Assembly: GCA_015680685.1 (NCBI GenBank)
Contig: MNCI01017751.1
Coordinates: 420,070-451,523 of the forward strand
Source of the DNA: Gnetum montanum
Lineage: Eukaryota; Streptophyta; Gnetopsida; Gnetales; Gnetaceae
Reading direction: 5' to 3'
DNA: 31,454 bases
A program made the translations under genes and the position numbers. The stretch's first letter is position 1. Each line of letters begins with the position of its first letter. Shown one piece after another: positions 11,137-21,699 of the stretch. The notes beneath the pieces are model-generated. The model was not told the origin of the DNA. It saw only the letters and a list, made by a program, of their open reading frames with translations, and did not search any database.

Positions 11137-11996
11137 TGATGAGCGGCAAGGTACCCCTATGCTCAACCATATGAATACAAGGGTTCACACACAATCTAGT
11201 CAAATTCCAAGGACTAAGTGCTTATGCACCTTCACAGAACAAGGATGGGTTAGCAATCGTTGTCTTCCCAAGCTTACTTGTATGAAATGATTATATGGTT
11301 AAGTAAACTTGAGGTATGTGATTTTTATGGTTTTTTATGTTTTATGTTCTTGGTGCTGAAGACTGAGAAATGAAATAATTTAATAACTAATTCGATTTAA
11401 CTAAAAAACTATGCTCTAACTAGTCCTAACACTAGCATCCATTCCCACTCTCCATACACATCTTGAACTAGTGTAGCACTACTAGGATTACCAAATGCTA
11501 GTTGTTACTGAGTTACCAAGTGTTCCACGTATGCTCAAAGTGGTCGTACTGAGTGTGCTTACTTGTTGAAAATTAACAAATCAATAAAAGCAACATTAAT
11601 TAACTAATGAAAGGGTTGAAGAATTGTAAATAACATTAAGTGTAGTAAATGAGCTATTCTGAATGCTACAAGGTTTATCACAAAGTTCATCTTTATTTCT
11701 GAACATAAGGTGTGCTCAGGTACACAATGCTTGAATAAGGATCCGTTCACTTTATGACTCCTACTGTAGGCACTCAGAAATAATTCTAACTTTGGAAAGA
11801 GAAAATTGCAAGAGTTTGGGTAACGGACTAAGAACTAATGCCAAAACCAAGTGCGCTCGCCTCTTATTTATAGGCGATGAGATAGGTTCCGATATCGGGT
11901 GTCTGATATTTCTTTGTAGGCTCCGATATCGTAGACTTGATATTGCACATCCAATATCATGGTCCCGATATCACGGTCTTATATCGCGGCTCATCA
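11137..11996 (-). repeat. 5' LTR of gypsy element B
   Basis: This inverted 860-bp LTR is bounded by TGATGAG (11137) and CTCATCA (ends 11996). It is about 80 bp longer than the LTRs of A, largely because its U3 end holds seven GATATC-like units at about 14-bp spacing (11891-11985) instead of two. The TATA box is at 11872-11865. The right boundary abuts a sequence that occurs uninterrupted at 12692, so the insertion point lies within that repeat. Confidence 0.92.
11891..11985. repeat. 14-bp GATATC tandem array in LTR U3 of element B
   Basis: GATATC-like cores start at 11891, 11905, 11925, 11939, 11953, 11967 and 11980, giving spacings of 14, 20, 14, 14, 14 and 13 bp. The core is palindromic and several units read CGATATCG-like; the spacer is not conserved. 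The array lies immediately upstream of the TATA box of element B. Confidence 0.75.
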
Positions 11997-12325
11997 ATAT
12001 TCTATAAAGTCTAACATGGATGTTAAATGTTACTAAAAGAGATAAATTACATGATACAGACATTAGAGAAAGAATTATAGTGACTTCTATGTTAAATAAG
12101 TTACATGAATGACACCTTAAATGGTTTCAACATGTGCACAAAAGAACAAATAATGAGCCTAGAGAAAAACTTGCTGCATCACTATAGTAAAACAAAACAA
12201 AAACAAAAAAAGCCCTACTAAAAGGAAGAATAAAAAAGATAGGGGCAAATGATTGAAGATAATTTTTAAAAATTACAAATAAAAAAAGATTTAGCTATTT
12301 GTGGACTTTAATAGTAAAAAAGAAA
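11997..12325 (+). pseudogene. Relic of RTE-like reverse transcriptase C-terminus, copy 1
   Basis: From 12020 the plus strand reads a frame with the pattern TKRDKLH...IRER...NKLHE, a stop (TGA at 12110), then HLKWFQHVHKR (to 12145). This is the C-terminal signature of plant RTE-type non-LTR reverse transcriptases, whose usual form ends in a LRWFGHV motif. No catalytic part is present. The copy matches 12693-13020 over about 325 bp. Its left end is cut by the LTR of element B. Confidence 0.65.
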
Positions 12326-12692
12326 TCTTGTAGTGCCAATGCATATGCATCGACATAGCATCAAAAAATTGCTTTTTTTTATCATCACTATAGTCTAAAG
12401 ACCTATGCAAAAACTTATAGCTTATACATAACTCAACTTTATCATAGGGTTCACACAACTTTTTAAACTATGTTCTAGGACTCATAATTATATCTAGACA
12501 AGAATTAAATCATCTAAGCATTGTTTAACAAATTAAAAAACTTAATTATATATGTCTAATACCATAGCCAAGTTAAAACACATCATTCATAGTACATAAA
12601 TTACATATTAATAAAGCAATAATCAAACACATAACCTCATGTGATGTTTTTACCCACCTCTTGTATAGTAGATCTTTCTAAAATCTTATACA
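12326..12692. other. AT-rich spacer between the two RTE-like relics
   Basis: I see no coding frame, no terminal repeats and no RNA-like structure. The end (about 12675-12712, leading into the second relic) recurs at 14727-14762. Confidence 0.5.
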
Positions 12693-13065
12693 TATTCTAC
12701 AAAGTCTAACATGGATGTGAAATGTTACTAAAAGAGATCAATTACATGATATATACATTAGAGAAATAATTATAGTGATTTCTATTTTAAATAAGTTACA
12801 AGAATGACACCTTAAATGGTTTCAACGTGTGCGCAAAAGAATGAATAATGAGCCTAGAGAAAAAGTTGCTGCATCACTATTGTAAAAAAAGAAAACTACT
12901 GAAAGGAAGAATAAAAATGATAGGGGCAAATGATTGAAGATAATTTAAAAAAATTACAAATAAAAAAATATTTTTCTATTTGTAGACTTTAATAGTAAAA
13001 AATAAATCTTGTAGTCAATGCCATTTTATTAGGATAAGGCTAAAAAGATGATGATGATAATGCTA
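12693..13065 (+). pseudogene. Relic of RTE-like reverse transcriptase C-terminus, copy 2
   Basis: This is a second copy of the 11997-12325 unit, with the same motif order (TKRD, IRE, NKLQE, stop, HLKWFQRVRKR) and the same TGA codon before HLKWF. It extends further than copy 1 and ends in GATGATGATGAT at about 13047-13060, which resembles the short simple-repeat tail of RTE elements. Sharing of an inactivating stop suggests copying of already dead sequence. Confidence 0.65.
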
Positions 13066-13890
13066 AAAATGAATGTTTATGCTTTAAAATAAAATTAAAA
13101 TAATATAAAAAGGATGATGACCCAAAGGCTCCATGCTCATCCTACCAAGATGAGGTCATGGGAGGATTGATGGATGAGCAAAAGCTGCAAAACCATAACC
13201 TCTTTTGAGTGGTTATGCCTAAGCTTGAACCCAAGTCTACAACTTGAGAAATAAACACATTATCATTACTCCAAGTAGTGGTCCATAAAATTAAAATAAT
13301 ATACTCTCTAAAAATAATTATAAGGTAATCTAAGAAAAGTCTACATAAAAAGATATTTCATAGCTTAACATGATAATAAAAGCTAAGCAACAACATTCAT
13401 TATTAAACAAGTGCATAAAGGTTTAATACAAGGATATCACAAAAAAGTAACATCATATACATAGTGATGAGTTATCCATTGGTAATTTGCATGTTAATTG
13501 TAAGCCCTGGATCTAGGAAGTGTTTCAAGTACACTATGTTTATTATCTAGCATGTTTAGTATAGGCTATTAGTCTTCTATGATGCATCCTTTATTGTACT
13601 CTAAAGTGGTCTACATGATTCCAAGATCTTTATGGTGATTTCAACTTCATTCAGATGTCCAAGATCTTTATAGTTTATACTTGGGATTTAAATTGTAGAG
13701 TGTATTTTATTTTTTTAGGATGGGGGGTGCTGCTAACTACCTTGCATTAGCACATACCCCGCCAGGCCTATTTTAGTCTTCTCTATCTTCCATGTGATTG
13801 GGATATGCTTGGTTTATGTCAACTAGCCTCCATTGATGCTTAGGCACTAACAAACCTCCTTTGTTTCTATGCAAAAACTATATCCATTCA
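13066..13890. other. AT-rich intergenic sequence without recognised genes
   Basis: It contains a moderately GC-rich patch (13110-13290) with a GCTTGAACCCAAG motif, and the sequence AGGATGGGGGGTG near 13720. I found no supported gene here. Confidence 0.5.
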
Positions 13891-13891
13891 T

Positions 13892-14065
13892 TCATTTATA
13901 CTTAGATATTTCTTTGAGGTTTGGATGTTCGGTTTGTATGAAGCACTCTGCTCCCTTGGGTAATTTGACCTCCTTTCCTATTTTGTGTGTGTTATCAGCT
14001 ATTGCTTTCAAAAGTGAGACTAGACTCTGCTTGAGTGCCACCTCACTTGCATAGCCTGGAACCAT
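13892..14065 (-). CDS. Short unassigned open frame (57 codons)
   Basis: On the minus strand an ATG at 14065 opens 57 codons ending in TGA at 13892. The composition is protein-like (SEVALKQSLVSLLKAIADN, then KEVKLPKGAECF) and not AT-biased like its surroundings. The first half could form an amphipathic helix. I do not recognise the family. It may be an exon fragment of a captured or decayed gene, a gag fragment, or chance. No matching sequence is seen elsewhere in the window. Confidence 0.3.
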   Translation of the reverse strand: MVPGYASEVALKQSLVSLLKAIADNTHKIGKEVKLPKGAECFIQTEHPNLKEISKYK

Positions 14066-15030
14066 TTGGTTGATGTGGAATTAGTGTTTGCATGGTTAAT
14101 AAAGCTTATGAGTTGTTCTCATTCTATCATTGATGCTTTAAACACTAATAATAATAATAAATATTTATTTCTCATTTTTTAATTTACAACAATTCATCCT
14201 TGCTTAAGAAAGTCATAACTATACCACATGGGGCCATCAAGGTTGTGACTAAGAGTCATTTTTATTGCATTTCATGTGTGGTATCCCACATGCCCCTAAG
14301 AGGGATTGCAACATAAGCATTGCACCTATCCCCAAGAGGGATTGTAACCCATATGTGTTTATTATTGTTTCTTTCTCATAATTCTAAAATCCATAAAAAA
14401 TATAAAATGTAAAATTATAAATATTTCTCTATCTCACACTATGGCAACGTATGTTTTATTGTATTATATGTATTATAATATCTTTTATCTTTATTGAATG
14501 CAACTATATACATTAGTGATCTTGGCAATCTACTCAATGTCATCATCGATGCTTACAACTAGACCGCATTGTAGTTTGCATAATATATCCCATTGGTCAA
14601 AAACCATTGGGGCCCCTATCACACAATAACAAAAAAAAAAAAAGGATTTTGTAGACAAAGGTATTACACTTACTAAGTAGTTACAACCTTACATCAATTT
14701 GCTTTAGTTNTAAATGTTACAAAGTCTAAAATCTTATACATATTCTACAAAGTCTAACATGTTGTGGTCCACTATTCCTTAAGTGGATAACTATCTTTAG
14801 TTTTACTTATATGTAGTTTTTTAATACTTTTTGTTTCTTTTGTAGTGAACATGTAAAAATATTCTTACATTTTCAAATGTTATTTCTTTTAAAATGGACT
14901 TTTCTATTTTTACCATATTATGCTTTTTAAAAAACTTTTTAGCATTTTTTTTATTTTTATTTTTTTTATATATTTTCGTATATTATAATTTATATATAAG
15001 CTATAGTCCTAGGTAGCCCAAAAAATAGAT
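14066..15030. other. AT-rich intergenic sequence with one undetermined base
   Basis: Near 14294-14350 the phrase CCC(C/T)AAGAGGGATTG occurs twice. A run of 13 A lies near 14632-14644. Base 14710 is N and is followed by a third fragment of the repeat found at 12675-12712, so the join may be an assembly scar. No gene is supported. Confidence 0.5.
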
Positions 15031-15034
15031 CTAA

Positions 15035-15265
15035 TAGATTTAGTATTTTCAGTATTATTACTAGCTTATTTTTGTGATATATTACAAAATGTTAATTTTA
15101 CAATATTGTTTCTGCAATTAATGATACAAAAAGTTTCTTTTAAAATTATCAAGCAAAGGACATCTATAATGCAATCCATCAATGTGAGTGATAATAAATT
15201 TTCTCAATTTATTAACATGATGGCAAGGATAAGTGTTTTACCACTATTCCTATTACTAAGATTTT
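15035..15265. repeat. Diverged interspersed repeat, copy 1
   Basis: It aligns in the same orientation with 23715-23945: both contain GATTTAGTATTTTCA, then a TTTTTGTG...GTTACAAA-like phrase, then an AAAGG(A/T)CA segment before ATCAATC, then an ATAAGGATA(A/G)(A/G)TGTTTTA-like end. Identity is moderate. The minus-strand frame has a few residues in common between copies but I cannot name a protein. Confidence 0.5.
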
Positions 15266-15466
15266 CAAATGATCTCTCCTAGAATTTAATTACCATTTTT
15301 ATTATTCAAATAGACTATTAATAACTAATATTAATTTATACCATTTGTTTGGGATAAGGATAGGATGTTGATAATGATGAATGTTAAAACTAACACATTC
15401 TTTTATCTTTCAATAATAACAAGCTACCTTCTCATAGCAAGCCAATTATTTAAAGTTTTGTGAATC

Positions 15467-15685
15467 ATGAGGGTTTCACCAATGCAATTGGTTTTCCAAA
15501 AGTATCATTCCTCCATGGGGGATTCTAAATGTCTATTTTTGTTTCATTTTTATAATGTAAATTTACTAGTTGGTGAGCAAAAATTGATGCTTTCTTCTTC
15601 TAGTGATATTAATCCAAATAAGATACTTGATTATATTCGTCTTGATTATGTATATGAGTCATTGGTTGTTGATATTATATCATAA
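15467..15685 (+). CDS. Unassigned open frame of 72 codons
   Basis: The frame runs ATG to TAA with no recognised domain. Its composition (MQLVFQKYHSSMGD, SSSSDINPNKILDYIRLDY) looks less random than its surroundings, but it has no matching sequence in the window and no supporting promoter context. It could be a fragment of a transposon protein or chance. Confidence 0.2.
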   Translation: MRVSPMQLVFQKYHSSMGDSKCLFLFHFYNVNLLVGEQKLMLSSSSDINPNKILDYIRLDYVYESLVVDIIS

Positions 15686-15689
15686 TATG

Positions 15690-16331
15690 TGTTCATTTAA
15701 ATTTTTTAGATTATCTATCTTGTAACTAAAGTTTTATTTTGCAATTAAATGATGTGATGCTAAAACATAACATTGAAGTTGTTCATGCCAAGTACTATTC
15801 TCATTTGTTTTTACTCATTAAGATAGACAATGCTTTGATGGTGTAGTGTACCCTAGCTTTAGCGTCATTTATATATAAACACATAATGCTAATCATTTGT
15901 AAATAGATACTAAATTTGGTTACTCAGTTTGAAGAATATTTTAAAGTTCCATGTTTTCTTATGCTATCTATTCTTTGATTGATTTTTCAATGATCTGAGA
16001 AATAAATTATGAGTATTATGGATCCTATTAAGCATATGGAATTTATTTCTACATCATGTAGTTCTTGTAGATTATTTTTTTGTTAAAATCCTTCTTTTGA
16101 ATTGTATAAAGGAAGTGGTATTGCAAGTAGATAGTAAGACTTACTTTCAACCAACTACATATTATAATCTTTCTAAATACTGAAAATTTTATCATTATAA
16201 AGCCCACTTGTTTAATGCTTATCCTTTTTCACTAAATATATGAAAAATCAAGTTAATATCAATAATAAGAATAGTCCATTGTCAATAAAAAAAGAAAGAA
16301 AGAAAAATGCTTTCAAGAATGTTTTTACTTG
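15690..16331. other. AT-rich sequence left of the LINE
   Basis: No supported gene. It is the left half of the LINE target; its natural continuation is 21717 onward. Confidence 0.5.
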
Positions 16332-16347
16332 TACTACAAGATATATT
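16332..16347. repeat. Target site duplication of the LINE, left copy
   Basis: TACTACAAGATATATT (16 bp) is repeated exactly at 21701-21716. On the plus strand it is followed here by the T-run that is the complement of the poly(A) tail. Confidence 0.93.
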
Positions 16348-16373
16348 TTTTTCGGAAAAAGGTCGAGAGAAAA

Positions 16374-16379
16374 TTTATT
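16374..16379 (-). terminator. Poly(A) signal of the LINE
   Basis: AATAAA on the minus strand lies about 20 bases before the terminal A-run at 16352-16348, the normal distance for cleavage and polyadenylation. Confidence 0.75.
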
Positions 16380-16659
16380 CCAGAAAAAAGAGGAGCTACA
16401 CAGGCGCGTAGCGCAGACCAGCAACCGCGGCCCCAAATCACTCAATCCAGAAAGGACAGAAAGGACCCCCCCCCTCTCACAGGGCCGACCCACCTCAGGC
16501 ATCCCCACAGGCGGTCAGGCAGCCACCACCTCCGGCGCTTAGGAGAGAAAACCTGAAAAAGAACCAGACTGTACAAAAGAGAGGGGAAGAAGGAGAGGGA
16601 GGGAGAGGATGCGTCCCACCCCCCAACCAACCCCCCGGGCCACCGCCGACAACCGCCGA

Positions 16660-19600
16660 CTACCCACCGGGGAGATGCGGTCTAGCATTTTTCCCCTGGA
16701 CGAAGTGTGAGCTATGTCCAGGCCTACCAGGCCCTGCAGTAAGGTGACACCGATTCTCCACAATCATTTGAGTGATTCCCGTCATGCAATCCTTAAGGAC
16801 ACCCTCGAACCAAAGTTGTGGGTTGAGCGGTGGCCGAGCAAGGGGGTTCGGAGTCTGCTCCCTCGAGTTGCTGGGAGCAGCGTTTGGCAGGTCCTTCTCT
16901 GGGGGTGGCCTCAGCCGGTTCTGATCCTGATCAACGTCCAGGTGCTGGACGGCCTTATGTGAGCCAACCCCGGGGGGAATGGGAGCGCCGCGAGAAATCC
17001 CAGTCGCGCCCGCGACTGACTCCGCCGTGACATGGTTCTGCCTCCCACTGAACCTGGCGGGCTCAGTGGAGAGGCGAGTGCCAAGCTCAGGGTCGGCCAC
17101 CCTTCTGGGCAGGTCGATACGGTTATGCCAGTCCCTCACGGCAGTAATATCCTGCCAGAGCTTCCTGAACCTGTCACATAACACGGACACGGGGGGAGGG
17201 GGGGCAGGCCGCGCCTTTGAAGATGCAATCGTTTCTGGCCTTCCACATAATCCACCGGTGAGCGTCGGCGAGTTACCAGAGATCGTAATGGGATGCAGAC
17301 CAGCCATGTGCCAGAATTTTCTGGTAACGTGGCATTCCTACATGACATGCTGCAGCATCTCAGTAGAGTGGTTGCACAGGGGGAAATGGGGACTGACCCC
17401 CATGCCTCTGATCTGCAATAATGTCTGGACGGGGAGGGCCTTGTGAAGGATCAACCACCCGAACATCTTGATCTTTTCCGGGATAGAACCCTGCCAGAGC
17501 AGCATCCAGCACGGGTCAGTTGGAAACCGCGTTCAAATGTACTGCCGAGGGTGAAGAAACTCGTCAGCACCTCCCAACGATGCCACGTGGGCACACAGCT
17601 ATTTCCAAACCAAAGAGTCAGAACCAGCAGCTGTCCAGGGCCGGTATTTCTGCCACAGGATCTGCGCCCAAAGGGAGGGGTCGTCCAGCGTGGTGGATAG
17701 CCTCCAAATCAGTCTCTGCCGCCCCAACGCAACCTCCTCCGTGAAGGGGAGAATGCCGACCCCCCTGGCCTCGCGGGGCCATACAGTGGTGGTCCAATCC
17801 ACCAGGTGCATCTTTTTTCCCCCCTTCTTGCTCGACGAAATGAAGTTGCGCAGAATTGCATTAATCTTCATGATGACGCCAGACGGCAGGGAGACCACCG
17901 AGGCACCGAACCTGGCCATTTCCCCCAACACCGCGATCGCCAGCATGATCTTTCCTTTGCGGGAGAGGAAATGATTCGTCCAATGGGTCGTGCGCTGTTG
18001 AATTCGCATCAGGAAGGCCTGCCAGGTTTGCCGTCTGTGCCAGTTTTGGATGGGGATGCCCAAATATTTATCATTCGCCTCGCCTGGTAGAATCCCCAGG
18101 ATTTGAATAATCCTGCTGTGCACAGATTGATGAGTGTGCGTGAAGTACAACGCTGACTTCCCGACGTTCATTTGCAGCCCCACCTCCTGCTGGAAACGGT
18201 CAAGCGCCCTCATCAGAGCCTTGACCTGCGGCACAGCGGCCCTGATGAAGATCACGGTGTCGTCCGCGTAGTGAGCGGTGAGACAGCGAACGCCATGCAC
18301 ATCAAGCCCCTGGACGCCCTCTTCCGTACAGTAGATTTGCAGGAGGTCCATCAGCGTCAGAAAAAGGAGGGGGGAGAGGGGATCGCCTTGACGCAGCCCG
18401 CGTCCGGTCCCCCGGAAGCCCCACAGGTGCCCATCAATATCCAAGGAGTACCGCCCATCCCTTTGCATCTGCAGGTAGAGCTCCACAAAGTCTCGATCCA
18501 GGCCTTTCGCAAGCAACACATTCGGCAGGGCAGCCCAGCTGACGGAATCGTAGGCTTTGGTGATATGAAGCTTGATGCAGAGGCCTGGGAATTTCGCGAC
18601 GTGGAGGGAGTGATGGATTTCCTGCAGCAGCAGGACCTGGTCCTGAAGTTGGAAGCCTTTAATGAATGTAGCCTAGTTTTTCCCCACCAACCGCGGCATG
18701 AGGGGGCGCAGTCTAGCAACGAGTAGGCGGGAGAACAACCACGGAAGCGAGTTGCAGACACCAATGGGATGGAAATGTATTGGGGAAGTGGGCGTCTCCG
18801 TCTTGGGCAGAAGGACCACGCGAGAGCAGTTAATTTCTTTGCAGACCTGCCGCCACGCCAGCATGCGGTTGAAAGCATCCAGAAGGTTCACCCCGAGCAC
18901 ATCCTCGAATTCGCGAAAGAATTCAATGGGCCAACCGTCCGGCCCCGGTGCCTTGTTCGCCTGCATATCCTGCAGCGCAGCATGCAGTTCCCGACGTGAG
19001 AAGGGATGTAACAGCCGCGAGTTTTCAGCCTGGGTCAGGACCTTGTGTATCGGCACAGAAATTGGTTCAGTAGCCTGCCACGTCCAAATCTGCTGCCAAT
19101 AGTGCAACAGTCTATCAACGCTTGAATGGGAGGGCGTCTGCTCTTCTTGCATGAAACGTTGCATGGGGCGATGGTTTTTTCTCCGGTGCTCCTTTGCTGC
19201 GGCAAAAAAGAATTTCATGTGTCTGTCCCCAGCTTTTCACCACTATATCCAGGCCCGTTGCCTCCAATATTCTTCCTCCTTGCTGTGCATCAGTTGCAGC
19301 CTCGCCAGGAGGGCGAGCTCTTCGCTGTTGTGATCTTTCCCCTGTTCCTGCTGGGCCTGGATGTCCTGCAACTATGCCTGGAGCCGGCAGCGATGTCCTC
19401 TAAAACTGTATTTTTCCTCTGTGTTAATGTTTTTGATTTTCTGTTTCAAGGCCTTTAGCCCGTTTTTCAAAAAATCGCGTGGGTCCTCCGTGCACGGGTA
19501 TCTGTGCCAGATTTCCTGCACCAGCACGCCCAGCCACGCCTTTCGGAGCCAGGTGCGCTCAAACCGAAAAGGGCGAGGGCTCTGCAACGTGTCCCTATCT

Positions 19601-20265
19601 AATTGGCAAAAAATAGCCCTGTGATCTGAAGCCAACTGGACCCCTCCCTACACGTGCATGCCCCAGTCAGTCAGCAGTGCCCTGCTGACCCACGCCCGGT
19701 CAATTCGGGACTGAACCCGCGCAGTGCCCTGATGGCGGTTGCTCCAGGTGTACCTGTAGCCCGTGATTTCGATGTCGGTGAGGATCTTTCGTTGCAGTAG
19801 CGCGTGGAATTTGGGTGCCCCTGGGGGCTCCGCCATGGAGCCACCGGACTTCTCCCAGCTGTAGAGCCTCTGGTTGAAGTCGTCGATCAGCAGCCACCCT
19901 GCGTCATCGGGCACCAATCCGGTGACGCGCTCGAGCTGCTGCAGATGCGACTGCCACCCTTGAGCGCCATAAACATTGGTAATCCAGATGTCCAGCCTGG
20001 GCATGTGCACCGTAATGCACCAATCGGACGTGTCCCGGACGTACGAGTCCTCCTTGGTGAGGATCGCAAGTCCTCCCGCGCACCCCCTGCTCGGCACCAG
20101 ATGGCTGTGCCACCCTGACTATTGCAGCACCTGGGCCTCAGTTTGCTGGAGTTTTGTTTCCTGCAAACATACTATATCACACCTCTCGTCTCCTACCATG
20201 CATTTCAGAGTATGTCGTTTGTACGGGGTACCCTGGCCCCTGCAATTCCATGAGAGGACCTTCAT
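16660..20265 (-). pseudogene. LINE ORF2: endonuclease-reverse transcriptase
   Basis: A frame of about 1201 codons starts with MKVLSWNCRG (ATG at 20265), the classic start of plant L1 ORF2. Apurinic-type endonuclease: CLQETKL near residue 36, LLIDDFN and the end motif SDHRAI near 213. Reverse transcriptase: NKAPGPDGWP near residue 437, the GLRQGDPLSPLLF motif, the catalytic HYADD near 666, then KYLGIP. C-terminal zf-RVT-like part: PEKIKMFGWLILHKALP with spaced Cys/His (about residues 920-985). In-frame stops lie at 20119, 19648, 19372, two near 19240, 18673, 17599, 17533 and 17338. Around 17205-17280 the expected WIMWKARNDCIFKG occurs in another frame, showing two compensating indels. It would nick target DNA and copy the LINE RNA in place. 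Confidence 0.93.
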
Positions 20266-20327
20266 GGAGACATATGTCTTTGGTACACCTCCTGGAGCGT
20301 GGGCTGCACGCCCAGATCAACAAATAG

Positions 20328-21699
20328 CTACGCAGCCTTGTGTCGTCGGGTGCTATTTTCTGGTCTTCCCACCTTGGCCGCTGGCGACGGCATCACTAAA
20401 CCGCATTCGTTCTTTGGCCTTTTTTCCTTGAGAGGGGAGTAGGGCCGGGCCGTCCCGCGGCTCGTATTTATCCAGTCCATGACTAGAGGCGGCGACAGAG
20501 CTCCCCCGACAGGGCCGCCCTCCTCAGACATTGGGGTGTGCGGCGACCCTATGCGAGTCTGGGTCTGTTGCTTGTGGCCTTTGGGAGGTAGAGCCCCATC
20601 CCCGACCAGAGCGTGAAGGTAGGGCGTGTTTGTGGCCTCCTTCGTCTTCTCCCCCAGATCCATCCTGCGCAAGTCCGTCGTAGCCTACTTCCCCGGCCTC
20701 ACGGAGCTGGTTTGCAACCCGTCGTTCGCAACATCATGGGCCTGAGTCCTACCTTCCTTTGGAGGGCTGTCCCTGTGACCCCCCCTATCACCCAGCTTTG
20801 TGCACCGGGGGTTTCCTGTTAGGACCACGTCCGCGTTTGCCAACGAGGTGCCATCCGCCCTCTGGGTCATGTGCTGCCTGATCCTTGATGGCCAGGCCTC
20901 CCCCTAGGGGAGAGTCCCGCGTTGTAGATAGGGGCCTCAGCATGTTTTCAAAGTGGATGCGGACCCGCTCCTCTCCGAGATCGGAGTCCAATACCAGCAC
21001 CTCAAACTATTCCTACAGCGGAAGAGGCCACCACACATAGAATCGCGTGAAGCCCATGTGTTCCATGCCCTCTGTGAAGTGATCAAACTTGATAAACTCC
21101 CCGAACACCTGTGCAAAAGATAGCAGACATTCGGTTGACCAGTATTCGAGGGGTAGGTCGTACAGTCGGACCCAAACCGGTGCTCGTTCAAACAGGTTCG
21201 GGTCACGGTGAGCTCCGGGGCGCCAGGGAGCCAGGGCCAGGTCCCATGCGCCATAAAACCAAGGCCCCCCCACCAACACCTTTTCCCGATCTGCCAGGGA
21301 GGCAAAACAAAACAGGAAACGGTCATCTGCGAGGCATTTGACCGTCACCGTGTCCAACCCCCACGCAGCCCGAGCCCAACGCTGGATCAAATCCAGGTGA
21401 GGCCATATTCCTTCCGAAACGAACTTGCCAATTAGGCTACGAGCAAGGTTTTCCAGGGTGGCGCTGTCGGGGCGTTGGACTTTGAGCCTTAACTTTGGCC
21501 CTTCTTTGGGGGACTCACCAAGAGTGATAGTGTCCCGCTTCTTAGCGGCTTTCGTTGCGTCTGCTGTTCTCACCCTCTCGCCTAGGGCCATCCTCTCTGC
21601 GTCCGCGTCGCTGGCATCCCCGTCGTGAGCCTTCTCGCTCCCTTCCGCGCCGTGAACTGATTCGCCATGATCCGATCCTGCCGTGAACTGATTCGCCAT
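20328..21699 (-). pseudogene. LINE ORF1 (DUF4283 RNA-binding protein)
   Basis: The frame starts at ATG 21699. After a charged N-terminus of about 70 residues it contains the DUF4283 domain of plant LINE ORF1 (about residues 75-215), with WARAAWG, FASLADREKVLVGGPW, APVWVRLYDLPLEYW and GEFIKFD. Two stops near 21011 and 21005 interrupt it; it then continues in frame to a stop at 20788. The remainder, rich in Pro, Lys and Arg, continues in another frame to 20328. The CCHC knuckle that commonly follows DUF4283 is not visible. The product would coat the LINE RNA. The end lies about 60 bases before ORF2. Confidence 0.85.
21650..21699 (-). repeat. 31-bp-offset duplication at the LINE 5' end
   Basis: A 19-bp stretch, CCGTGAACTGATTCGCCAT, occurs at 21650-21668 and again at 21681-21699. 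Each contains an ATG on the minus strand. Because 31 is not a multiple of three, only the outer ATG (21699) is in phase with the DUF4283 frame. Confidence 0.9.

Noticed and set aside
11792-12007. 71-codon plus-strand frame across the end of element B LTR
   Set aside because: It lies antisense within the LTR and crosses the LTR border; it is a chance frame made by the GATATC array.
13110-13290. Possible SINE on the minus strand, from a GGGTTCAAGC box
   Set aside because: No convincing A box at the right distance, no tail and no target duplication.
14294-14350. Spaced repeats as a CRISPR-like or regulatory array
   Set aside because: Only two imperfect copies; the window is plant nuclear DNA.
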